Assembly (NCBI RefSeq): GCF_041583835.1
Contig: NZ_JBFHFC010000011.1
Span: 1-64,000, forward strand
Length of the DNA stretch: 64,000 nucleotides
Origin: Thiomicrorhabdus sp041583835
GTDB taxonomy: Bacteria > Pseudomonadota > Gammaproteobacteria > Thiomicrospirales > Thiomicrospiraceae
Direction of reading: 5' to 3'
A program made the position numbers and the translations under genes. Position 1 is the stretch's first letter; each line of letters opens with the position of its first letter. Below the pieces are notes generated by a model. The model worked only from the letters and a program-made list of their open reading frames with translations. It had not been told where the DNA came from and did not search any database. Shown here one piece after another: positions 9,014 through 16,671 of this stretch.

Positions 9014-10231
9014 TCAGTTCGATTCGATCATCGCCACCAGAGTATCGACTGCCACGCCCGAGTTTTTGACGAAGAAGTTGTTTTTGTTCCAAACGTAACC
9101 GCTGAGTACCGATGTGATCGATTGCTTGATCTTCGGTTCCTTGTCGGCGGCAAAGAAGATGGTTTGTAGACGACCGTCGTACCAGGCGTTGACGAATTCG
9201 CGGAATACGTCGATGCCCAGCATCATGTAATCTTCGTATTCGGCTTGCCAGTCAACCTGTTCGCCCTGTAATTCCTTGATCGTCAAATCGGCGGCGACAG
9301 AGCCGGATTCCAACGCCAGCGTAACACCGGAACTGAAGACCGGATCCAAGAACTCCGAAGCGTTGCCCACCAACACGAAATTGTCTCCATAGAGTTTCTT
9401 CACGGCGGCGGAATAGCCGCTCAATGAATTGACCTCATTGATTTTGACGGCGTTTTGGTAGCGATGTTTCGAACCGGGCGTGGTTTCAATGATGTGATCC
9501 CAGAATTCCGCTTCGGATAAGTTGAACGATTGGAAAAACGCCTCCGTACAGACGATGCCCACCGAGGTGATGCCGTCGTTGAAAGGAATGTTCCAGATCC
9601 AGGCATCGTTATCGCCGTGCACGTCGACATAGATGTAGCCGTCCGTGCCGTCCTCGGGACGGATATCGCCCTTCACCCGGCAGAAGGTGGCGCGTCGCAG
9701 CGCTTGTTTCGGTTTGGCATCCAAGTCCAATAAGCGCGGCAGTACGCGCCCGTATCCGGAAGCATCGATGACTTTTCTGGCCTGATAGGTTTCGATGTCA
9801 CCCTGTTTGGTTTTGACCGTTACGATGTTTTGTTCGGGATCGTAAGCGGTGACTTCGGATTCGAATTCGACGTCTGCTCCCTTACGCTCGGCATCCTTTA
9901 ATAATTCGTGGTCGAAGGTCTCGCGTTTGACCTGAAACGAGCTGTTGAAAGGTTCGCCGAGATTGTCGTCGAAATGGAAGATTTCGAATTTGCTCTGATC
10001 CTGAAACGCGACGCCGCCTTTGAATTGGAAGTTGGCGTTTTCGATCGATTCGAGCATGTTGGCTTCGTTTAGAAGCTGGTTGCAACGTGGCAGAAGCGAT
10101 TCGCCGATAACAAAGCGCGGGAAGGTCTGGCGTTCCACCAGTTTGACCGAATAACCGGCCTGAACCAGTTTGGCTGCGGCGATCGATCCGGCCGGGCCGC
10201 CGCCAATAATAAAGACATCGCAGGTTTTCAA
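9014..10231 (-). CDS. FAD-dependent oxidoreductase with flavin-dependent halogenase signatures
   Basis: The 405-residue flavoprotein begins with the FAD Rossmann motif GGGPAGS (residues 10-16). It also shows the two hallmarks of flavin-dependent halogenases: a lysine in FKGGVAF (Lys71), where the hypohalous-acid-binding lysine lies, and the W-x-W-x-I-P signature (WIWNIP, 211-216). The closest known type would be the variant that acts on carrier-protein-bound aromatics. The start is TTG at 10231, preceded by AAAGGA. It is the last gene of the minus-strand operon. Xanthomonadins are brominated aryl polyenes, so halogenation of the aryl head is plausible. A desaturase or hydroxylase of the geranylgeranyl-reductase type remains the alternative. 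Confidence 0.75.
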   Translation of the reverse strand: MKTCDVFIIGGGPAGSIAAAKLVQAGYSVKLVERQTFPRFVIGESLLPRCNQLLNEANMLESIENANFQFKGGVAFQDQSKFEIFHFDDNLGEPFNSSFQVKRETFDHELLKDAERKGADVEFESEVTAYDPEQNIVTVKTKQGDIETYQARKVIDASGYGRVLPRLLDLDAKPKQALRRATFCRVKGDIRPEDGTDGYIYVDVHGDNDAWIWNIPFNDGITSVGIVCTEAFFQSFNLSEAEFWDHIIETTPGSKHRYQNAVKINEVNSLSGYSAAVKKLYGDNFVLVGNASEFLDPVFSSGVTLALESGSVAADLTIKELQGEQVDWQAEYEDYMMLGIDVFREFVNAWYDGRLQTIFFAADKEPKIKQSITSVLSGYVWNKNNFFVKNSGVAVDTLVAMIESN

Positions 10232-10313
10232 AATATATCCTTTACGGTTTTTATCGTCCGAAATCGTTTTGTTTTTAGTTAAGGGTTCGGAACGGAAAAA
10301 GGTTAAAGCGCCG

Positions 10314-11066
10314 TCACTCGAAAATAGTCGGCTTTTTGGTGAGCGAATTGAACAGTCCTGGCAGGTTCAGTGCACGTTTGAGAAGTTTCTTCGCCACCAT
10401 AAACGTGATTTGAGTAATGTCGAAGCCCGGACGGAAATGGCTGGCGCGTCGTAGTTCCGGATAGCTGGACTCAATCGGGACGAACACAAAATCAAATCCC
10501 TGGCGGGATGCGTCGATCAGAACTTCGCTTTCAAATACGAAGCCCGAAGGGTTATTGGCCCGGGTCTGCATTTCTTTCAGTAAGCGAATCGGATAGAGGC
10601 GAAAGCCCGATTGGCTGTCTGCAATTGGTTTGGAGGCTGCCCAGCTGACCCAGAAATCGGCGATTTTATTGGCGATTAGACGGGCTTTGGGAGCGTTTTC
10701 ACGGTTTTTCAGTCTGGCCGCGATAATCAGGTGCTCAGGATGTTGAGCGTAGGCCGCTTGCAGTTGAGGGATATTGTCCGGGCTGTGCTGTCCGTCACCG
10801 TCAATGGTAATGACATAATCCGCACCCAACTCAATCGCTTTGTTGAAGCCGGAGAGCATGGCACCCGCTTTACCTTGGTTCTGCTCATGTTCGATGACGA
10901 AGGCGTCAGTTTGTTTGGCCAGTTCGGCGGTATTATCTTTTGATGCGTCGTCGATCACGATGACCCAAGGAGAATACTTAAGCGCCGATGTGGCAACCGT
11001 TTGAATGGTCAGAGATTCGTTATAAGCCGGAATAATGATGGCGAAGTTTGGGTTGGCTGTAGTCAT
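10314..11066 (-). CDS. Family 2 glycosyltransferase (DPM1-like)
   Basis: This 250-residue GT2 enzyme has the nucleotide-sugar motifs VIVIDDASKDNT, the DxD-type DGDGQH and a GFRLYP acceptor loop, like dolichol-phosphate mannosyltransferases. It has no strong membrane span, but a basic, hydrophobic C-terminus could bind the membrane. Aryl-polyene clusters usually contain a glycosyltransferase, often fused to the acyltransferase; here the two are separate genes. It probably glycosylates the lipid carrier or the pigment head. It starts two bases after the stop of the YdcF-like gene. The gap to the halogenase-like gene is 82 bases. Confidence 0.87.
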   Translation of the reverse strand: MTTANPNFAIIIPAYNESLTIQTVATSALKYSPWVIVIDDASKDNTAELAKQTDAFVIEHEQNQGKAGAMLSGFNKAIELGADYVITIDGDGQHSPDNIPQLQAAYAQHPEHLIIAARLKNRENAPKARLIANKIADFWVSWAASKPIADSQSGFRLYPIRLLKEMQTRANNPSGFVFESEVLIDASRQGFDFVFVPIESSYPELRRASHFRPGFDITQITFMVAKKLLKRALNLPGLFNSLTKKPTIFE

Positions 11067-11068
11067 AG

Positions 11069-11764
11069 TCAGTGAATTTTGCTGAGCATCCGTTTGTGGT
11101 TAAGTCGTCGGCTGATAAAAGAGCCGGTATGGTACCAGTGAATAAAAAAAGCTTCTATGAAGATTTTGTAAAGGTTGTTAAAGTCCGCAACAAAAGAGTC
11201 TTCGGCCGCGATGAGAAACCCATCCAGTCCGAGTCCTTTCGCCATCACCAGGCATCGGTAAAGATGATAACGGTTGGTGATCAGTCCCGCCTTTAAAGGC
11301 AAATCGTGTTCTTTTAGATAGATTCTAGCCTGTTTCAGGTTTTCCAGAGTGTTTCTTGAGGATTCTTCCAAGACCAGTTTATCGGCAAGTTCGGGTTGGT
11401 TTGTCAGTAAGGTATCGGCGCCTGCCTGTGCTTCGGAGAGGGTGTTCTGATTTGTGATTCCGCCCAATAGGAAAATCTTCTGCTCGATAGGTGTTGTGTT
11501 TTGAAGTGTCGACACGCGGTTCAGGCGGGTCTTAAAGTCTTCATCCAGACGATTGCCTTGAAGTTGCTTGCCGAAAACAATCAGTGGCATGGAAGCCTTT
11601 TCGGGGAATGTGGTTCCGGCGGATTGCGCGATTCGATAACATTGGAAGGCACGCCAGAACCAGAAAAATCCTAACGTTAATAACGCAGAAAGGATAGATA
11701 GAGACAGCATCAACAGGCCGTCCCAGTCCATCCCTTCTTGGGTTGCGCTTGAGGTTAAGCGCAT
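11069..11764 (-). CDS. YdcF/ElyC-type DUF218 membrane protein
   Basis: A 231-residue protein with an N-terminal membrane helix (about 17-40) followed by a soluble DUF218 domain. The domain shows the family's conserved segments: VFGKQL, LLGGITN with SEA, the ESSRNTLENL motif and ITNRYHLYR. The E. coli relatives ElyC and SanA affect envelope integrity and lipid-carrier metabolism, and the molecular activity is still unsettled. DUF218 proteins are not among the standard core aryl-polyene genes that I know, so its place inside this operon suggests a role in the lipid-carrier or envelope step. It starts four bases after the preceding lipoprotein gene ends. Confidence 0.8.
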   Translation of the reverse strand: MRLTSSATQEGMDWDGLLMLSLSILSALLTLGFFWFWRAFQCYRIAQSAGTTFPEKASMPLIVFGKQLQGNRLDEDFKTRLNRVSTLQNTTPIEQKIFLLGGITNQNTLSEAQAGADTLLTNQPELADKLVLEESSRNTLENLKQARIYLKEHDLPLKAGLITNRYHLYRCLVMAKGLGLDGFLIAAEDSFVADFNNLYKIFIEAFFIHWYHTGSFISRRLNHKRMLSKIH

Positions 11765-11768
11765 TAAT

Positions 11769-12170
11769 TTACATTCCGCTCAATTGTACTTGAATTCGGT
11801 TGTTCAGATTTTGCATCCAGCCATTGAAGTTTCTGTGGATGGTTCTTTCTTCCGGATTGTAGTCTAGAGCCACGCTGGATTTGTATAGCAGGCTATATTC
11901 TGTAGCAGAGTACGGGATTGAGATGACGGCCTGGTGTTTACGCAGATTCAGGGTACCTTTTAATTGGTTGTCACCGTTATCGGAGATCATCCAGCCAAGT
12001 CCCAAGCCTGCTTGGCGAATCGCTTGTTTAACCTGTTCCGCGGATTTGATGTTGGTCGGAACCGGTTGAGCTTCATATTCGTGCACAGGTTGAGCCGTAC
12101 AGCCCGACAACGTTAAGATAAAAGTGATTAAAGTTGCGAAAAAAGCGCTTTTAATTGCAAAATATTTCAT
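11769..12170 (-). CDS. Small outer-membrane lipoprotein of the pigment cluster
   Basis: I start this gene at ATG 12170, not at the longer in-frame 12275, because AGGGA precedes the ATG and the product then begins with a proper lipoprotein signal peptide ending in the lipobox LSGC. The mature part is about 110 residues, soluble, without recognisable domains. A lipoprotein of this size recurs in aryl-polyene clusters next to the ketoreductase block. Its function is unknown; an envelope-side partner of the exporter is the simplest guess. It lies 56 bases after another lipoprotein gene. Confidence 0.75.
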   Translation of the reverse strand: MKYFAIKSAFFATLITFILTLSGCTAQPVHEYEAQPVPTNIKSAEQVKQAIRQAGLGLGWMISDNGDNQLKGTLNLRKHQAVISIPYSATEYSLLYKSSVALDYNPEERTIHRNFNGWMQNLNNRIQVQLSGM

Positions 12171-12226
12171 TGATTTTCCCTGTTTGGTGGAATTAATGTA
12201 AATGAAGTTGTGAATCGGATCAACGG

Positions 12227-12799
12227 TTAATTTAAGTCTCCGAAACGTGCGCCTTGAACCGGAGAGTGCAGCCACATGACAGTGTCTTCGGCATTGGCTT
12301 CAACGGTACGTCCGAGTACCGAGCAAGACCCTTTATACCCCGCAAATAAACCACCGCCGGATAGACGACCAAAGTCTGCTGTGGAAACTTTTTTTCCGTC
12401 TTTATAAAGCGTTAAACGCATTTCGGTGTATTTGTGATGACCAATGAAAGGGTTGCCCTTACTGTCAATTCTTGTAAAGGTCGGTAATAGGAAATAGCCC
12501 TGTTGGGTTGGTTCCTGGGTATCGACAACCGTTACATTAATACCGCTTTCGCTAGCATGTTCCTGAAGTAGTTGAGTGTATTGGGTGGTCAGTGTACATT
12601 CCGATAAGGCTGCCTGACTAAATGGCCCTTTGGTTTTATCGATTTGGGCGACTTGAGGCACCGAAACAACGGTGACTTTATCACTGTCAACGGCGCTTTG
12701 AGCGGCTGACGAATCGTTAGACGGCTTAGTCGGAGTTCCGCCGCAGGCGACTAGAACAGAAGTTGATAATGCAAGAATAGTTAATTGTAGTTTTTTCAT
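12227..12799 (-). CDS. Lipoprotein of unknown function
   Basis: The 190-residue product has a clear lipoprotein signal (MKKLQLTIL, lipobox LVAC followed by GG), with Gly at +2, which favours outer-membrane sorting. A low-complexity Ser/Thr/Pro linker follows and then a domain of about 130 residues that I do not recognise; it has two cysteines near its ends that could form a disulfide. GAGG precedes the start. It is preceded by a 118-base gap after the ketoreductase, so it may have its own promoter. It is presumably part of the envelope section of the pigment operon. Confidence 0.75.
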   Translation of the reverse strand: MKKLQLTILALSTSVLVACGGTPTKPSNDSSAAQSAVDSDKVTVVSVPQVAQIDKTKGPFSQAALSECTLTTQYTQLLQEHASESGINVTVVDTQEPTQQGYFLLPTFTRIDSKGNPFIGHHKYTEMRLTLYKDGKKVSTADFGRLSGGGLFAGYKGSCSVLGRTVEANAEDTVMWLHSPVQGARFGDLN

Positions 12800-12917
12800 G
12801 TAATCCTCGTTGATTTCACTGTATAAGACCTAATACACTTTAGGTACGCATAAGTTACCACTTATACCCGATTTTGAAAAGTGGAATCATTTGGATTCAT
12901 TTGTTGCGTTTTGCTGT

Positions 12918-13646
12918 TTAAGCCATCCCGCCATTCACTTGAATGACTTGGTTGGTGATGTAAGCGGCCTTGTCCGAAGCCAGGAAGCTGACGGCATAGG
13001 CGATCTCTTCAGGTTGGCCGGTGCGTTGCATGGGAACCATCTTCTTGACGGTTTCCGGCGGAAAGACGTCTTGGGTCATTTCGCCCTCGATAATGCCGGG
13101 CGCGACCACGTTGACGGTGATTTTGCGTGATGCCAGTTCCAATGCCAATGATTTGCTGGCGCCGATCAGGCCGGCTTTGGCTGCGGCGTAGTTGGCTTGA
13201 CCGCGGTTGCCTGTGACCCCTGCAATTGATGCGATGTTGATGATCCGCCCCCATCGTGTACGGATCATCGGTAACAGCAACGGTTGAGTTACGTTAAAGA
13301 AACCATTCAGTGAAACATCGATCACCTGCTGCCATTGTTCATGTGTCATACCGGCCATGACGGCATCGTCATGAATCCCGGCATTGTTGACGATGACCTG
13401 AACTGTCCCGTTTTCCAACAGCTTTTCCACAGCCGAAGCGACCTCTTCGGGTTGGGTGACGTCGAATTGTACGGCTTGCGCCTTGAAGCCGTCTTGTTCA
13501 AGTTGCTCGACGATGGCTTTGGCTTTGGCCAAGTTATTGTTGGCGTGGACGATCACTTCAAAGCCGTCTTCGGCGAGTTGTCTGGCGATTGCAGATCCGA
13601 TATCGCCGCTGCCTCCGGTAATCAAAGCTCTTTTGGATGTTTGCAT
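12918..13646 (-). CDS. 3-ketoacyl-ACP reductase (FabG-like, ApeQ-like)
   Basis: This short-chain dehydrogenase of 242 residues has the cofactor motif GGSGDIG (11-17), NNAG (87-90) and the catalytic triad Ser140, Tyr153, Lys157 (YAAAK). It should reduce 3-ketoacyl-ACP with NADPH in each polyene extension cycle. AAGG precedes the start. It lies 20 bases after the ApeP-like dehydratase gene in the same operon, next to the ketosynthase pair, and this separates it from the housekeeping fabG, which is normally in the fab operon. Confidence 0.9.
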   Translation of the reverse strand: MQTSKRALITGGSGDIGSAIARQLAEDGFEVIVHANNNLAKAKAIVEQLEQDGFKAQAVQFDVTQPEEVASAVEKLLENGTVQVIVNNAGIHDDAVMAGMTHEQWQQVIDVSLNGFFNVTQPLLLPMIRTRWGRIINIASIAGVTGNRGQANYAAAKAGLIGASKSLALELASRKITVNVVAPGIIEGEMTQDVFPPETVKKMVPMQRTGQPEEIAYAVSFLASDKAAYITNQVIQVNGGMA

Positions 13647-13666
13647 AGTCTCTAGCCTTTACACTT

Positions 13667-14107
13667 CTATTCTTGCGGGTGAATGACCAAGGCCCGTCCC
13701 GAACACAGCGGACGTTGTTGTTGGTCGGTCACTTCAAATTGGTACAGTTTGGACTGATCGTCCGCCATGAGCTGGGTCGCCTGTACAAATAAAAAAGGTG
13801 TGGTCTGATCGAATTCGCCGAACTCGACGTTCTTGACGCTGGCGAGATAACCTAATTTCGGTGCGTCTTGCTGTTTCGCCTGTAAGCCGCCATGGATTGC
13901 GATGGATTGCGCTCCGAATTCGATTAAATGAATTTTGGACAGCACACCGTCTTCTTTGAGCGGGTGATGTTCATCAAGATGCCTGGCGGTGCGGCATTGA
14001 ATGTTCTCTTCGTCAAACGCCAGTACGCTGTCCCACAGGCACATGTCGCCGCTGTGTGGAATCAGCGCGTCGATCTCGTCGAAGCCGTAGAGAACTGTCT
14101 GGGTCAT
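13667..14107 (-). CDS. Hotdog-fold dehydratase (ApeP-like)
   Basis: A 146-residue protein of the FabZ-like hotdog family found in aryl-polyene clusters. The segment IPHSGDMCLWD near the N-terminus matches the typical opening of these proteins, and LIEFGAQSIAIHGGL follows in the central helix. It is expected to pair with the 109-residue dehydratase at 4.9 kb to form the active heterodimer. Start and upstream stop overlap as ATGA with the chain-length-factor gene, so translation is coupled. Confidence 0.83.
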   Translation of the reverse strand: MTQTVLYGFDEIDALIPHSGDMCLWDSVLAFDEENIQCRTARHLDEHHPLKEDGVLSKIHLIEFGAQSIAIHGGLQAKQQDAPKLGYLASVKNVEFGEFDQTTPFLFVQATQLMADDQSKLYQFEVTDQQQRPLCSGRALVIHPQE

Positions 14108-14889
14108 TGGCCGCTCGGAGTCAGGTTGAGGCGGATAGCCTGTTTTGCGGACAGCGGAAAGCGGAACGCTCCCGACTGTCGCTTGGCGATGCTTTTCAAT
14201 ACCGGCAGAAATTCCGCCGCTTTGTTTTCAGGAAATGCTTTGACCGGATCGTTTTGAGGCATTTCATCTGACAGGGTCAACTCGATTTCGGCGATGCTAT
14301 CGGGCGTGGGTTGCAGGCTGAGAACCATGGAAAATGCAAACGCTTGGAAGTCGGGCGAGTGTTTTTTGATTTCCGGGTCGATCGGCAGATCGTAAACCAC
14401 CAGCATGACTTTCGGATGCGCAGCGGAAAGCTGGGTGAGCGTTTCGATCAAGGTGTTGGCGATCTGATAATCGCCCGCCGAAATGGCCGAAGCCGCCTGT
14501 TGGTTGTGTTTTCCAATCATCCAGTATCCGGCAGGGGCATTATGAACCGAGTTGTGGAAATGGATCGGTGAAATCATCGGCTCTTCCGCCATCACCGCTT
14601 CGACCATTTTTGCCGAAATTGTGGTATCGCCGTCCACACAGGCGAACAGGGTCGGCATTTGCGAGATCTGTTCTTCGCTGTAGTTTTCCACCGCTTCTTC
14701 CGCCGTGCGCAAGGCCAGTTTAATGGTGTCGGTGGTGCGTCGGCGTTCATTGGCCGGTAAAAACTGCGGGCTGTATTTAGATAACGGTACCGACTGATAG
14801 GGTTGTGCGTCACGTAAAACGTCTTGCGAAGCCTGCCAGCCTTCCAGCCCGGGAGCTTGAAGCCCGATGCTTTCGATGTAAGCGATCAT
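14104..14889 (-). CDS. Ketosynthase-like chain length factor (ApeC-like)
   Basis: This 261-residue protein is a short ketosynthase relative of the beta-ketoacyl-synthase N-terminal type. The segment HFHNSVHNAPAGYW is characteristic, but there is no active-site Cys in a TACSSS context, so it is probably not a condensing enzyme itself. In aryl-polyene synthases the equivalent subunit forms a heterodimer with the ketosynthase and sets chain length. It overlaps both neighbouring genes as ATGA, consistent with stoichiometric co-synthesis with the ketosynthase immediately upstream. Confidence 0.85.
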   Translation of the reverse strand: MIAYIESIGLQAPGLEGWQASQDVLRDAQPYQSVPLSKYSPQFLPANERRRTTDTIKLALRTAEEAVENYSEEQISQMPTLFACVDGDTTISAKMVEAVMAEEPMISPIHFHNSVHNAPAGYWMIGKHNQQAASAISAGDYQIANTLIETLTQLSAAHPKVMLVVYDLPIDPEIKKHSPDFQAFAFSMVLSLQPTPDSIAEIELTLSDEMPQNDPVKAFPENKAAEFLPVLKSIAKRQSGAFRFPLSAKQAIRLNLTPSGQ

Positions 14890-16103
14890 CGGCGCGCTCC
14901 TTCGGCATTTTGAGCCAAGCTGAAAATCAAGCTGGCATTGTTACCGCCGAAGCCGAACGAGTTGCTCATGCAGTGTCGGATTTCGGTGGTTGTGGTTTCG
15001 GTGATCGGGTTCAGATTTAATTCGGGATCGAGCGATTCCAGATTCAGGTTAGGAAAGGCCAATTGGTTTTCCAAAGCCAGTTGGCAGAATACGGCTTCGG
15101 TGATTCCGGCGGCGCCAAGCGTGTGTCCGGTATAGCCTTTAGTGGAACTCAGCATCGGTTTGTTCTCGCCGAACAAGCCGTTGACGGCACGGGCTTCCGC
15201 CCGGTCGTTGCTTTGGGTTCCAGTGCCGTGCAGGTTCAGGTAATCGATCTGCGAACTATTCAGGCCAGCCATCTGTAGGGCTTCTTCCATGGCGTTTTTG
15301 GCGCCTTGCCCTTGAGGGTGCGGCGTGGAGATGTGATAGGCGTCGCTGCTTTCGCCAAATCCGCTCAATTGAATGTTTGTTGAGTTGCCGTCGACTTTTT
15401 CCAACAGCATGAAACCGCCTGCCTCGCCGATGTTGATGCCCTTGCGGTCGCAATTCAACGGTTTAACGATGTCCGGGTTGACCAGACCGAGCGCATTGAA
15501 GCCGTGGATGGTGGTCAGGCAAAGCGTGTCCACTCCGCCGACAATCACCGCATCCACTAAGTCGTGGTCGATCCAGCGCGAGGCCGAAGCGAACACTTTC
15601 GCACTCGACGAGCAGGCGGTGGAAATGACGATTCTGGGGCCGTAGATTTCCAAGGCATCTGCACAGAAGTCGGCTAATGAATTCATCCTGTGTGTGGTTT
15701 CGTAGTGGTAGCCTGCATCGAATTCGCCTTCCGGTGATTTATGTTGCCAGGCCTGTTCGGTTTCCAAAATGCCGGAGGTACTGGTGCCGACAGCCAATCC
15801 GATTCGGGAGGCGCCGTATTTTTGTTTGGCGGCTTCGACCGCTTCGAAAAATTGGTCCGTTTGCAATGCCATCCACGCCAGTTGATTGTTGCGGCAATGA
15901 TATTTCTGTAATGCCTCGGGGAGTTCAACTTGGTTCACTTGCGTGACTTCACCGTAAAAAGAATCCAGTCTGGGATCAAGTGAAACGAGGGTGTTCTTTA
16001 AGCCGGTTTGGTGGCTTTTCAAAGCGGATAGATGAGCGTTTTTTCCGCTTCCCATGGCGCTGACGAGACTAGAGGCTGTAATTTGAATGGCGTATTTCAT
16101 CAT
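14886..16103 (-). CDS. Beta-ketoacyl-ACP synthase (ApeO-like)
   Basis: A complete 405-residue FabF-type ketosynthase with catalytic Cys164 (STACSSSA), His292 (LHGTGT) and His327 (KGYTGHTLG). It condenses malonyl-ACP with the growing polyene. It is translationally coupled to the chain length factor. There are two adjacent ATG codons and no strong ribosome-binding site, so coupling to the upstream genes or another initiation context may matter. A second ketosynthase (ApeR-like), found in many aryl-polyene clusters, is not in this window. Confidence 0.92.
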   Translation of the reverse strand: MMKYAIQITASSLVSAMGSGKNAHLSALKSHQTGLKNTLVSLDPRLDSFYGEVTQVNQVELPEALQKYHCRNNQLAWMALQTDQFFEAVEAAKQKYGASRIGLAVGTSTSGILETEQAWQHKSPEGEFDAGYHYETTHRMNSLADFCADALEIYGPRIVISTACSSSAKVFASASRWIDHDLVDAVIVGGVDTLCLTTIHGFNALGLVNPDIVKPLNCDRKGINIGEAGGFMLLEKVDGNSTNIQLSGFGESSDAYHISTPHPQGQGAKNAMEEALQMAGLNSSQIDYLNLHGTGTQSNDRAEARAVNGLFGENKPMLSSTKGYTGHTLGAAGITEAVFCQLALENQLAFPNLNLESLDPELNLNPITETTTTEIRHCMSNSFGFGGNNASLIFSLAQNAEGARR

Positions 16104-16146
16104 ACTGGGTGTTCACAGTCTTGGTTCTATAAGAATTATGCGTATT

Positions 16147-16671
16147 TTAAACGCTATTTTTTTGATCGGGGGAGTGTTGTGGTTGAAATTGCCAAATTGT
16201 TTTCAGTGAGATTTTCGAAATGTCGCCGACGAAGCGGCCGATCGAACCGTGGTCTTTATTTGGAAAGAGCCGTTTGCGCAGATAGAACTCGCCTAGGAAG
16301 AGGACGGCCATGCCGGCAAAAGAGAGGATATCCAGATGATTTGAAAACGGAGTTTCAAGCCAGGTCTGTTGAAAAAAAAGAGCGTCTGCTTTGGCAACCA
16401 AAATCCAAGTCAGGAGAATGACCCATGCCCAGGTCACTTTGCGAGTGTAGTTCAATTCATCCTTTCCGACCGAGTCATCCATCAATAAGGCATAACGACT
16501 GATTAGAGGCGTTTTCTTCGGTAACAGGCTGCTTATGAAGAGGCTGTAAACCATCAATAAAATGCCTAAAGTCAGAAATTGCATCAGTGTTTTCAGCCAA
16601 CCCGACGACAAGTATAGAAGCAGAAGCAGGCTTAGGATGACGAGTCCGGAGATAAGCGGTTTTGTTTTCAC
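16147..16671 (-). CDS. COG4648-type integral membrane protein of aryl-polyene clusters
   Basis: The 174-residue protein has about five hydrophobic helices: two near the N-terminus, one around 85-100 and one around 120-138. It corresponds to the COG4648 membrane protein that recurs in aryl-polyene clusters. Its biochemical role is not known. Its start overlaps the last base of the MipA gene, and its stop lies 43 bases before the ketosynthase start, which places it firmly in the operon. Confidence 0.72.
   Translation of the reverse strand: MKTKPLISGLVILSLLLLLYLSSGWLKTLMQFLTLGILLMVYSLFISSLLPKKTPLISRYALLMDDSVGKDELNYTRKVTWAWVILLTWILVAKADALFFQQTWLETPFSNHLDILSFAGMAVLFLGEFYLRKRLFPNKDHGSIGRFVGDISKISLKTIWQFQPQHSPDQKNSV

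Noticed and set aside
12171..12275. Upstream extension of the lipoprotein gene
   Set aside because: The longer start would put 35 charged residues before the lipoprotein signal peptide. ATG 12170 has a ribosome-binding site.
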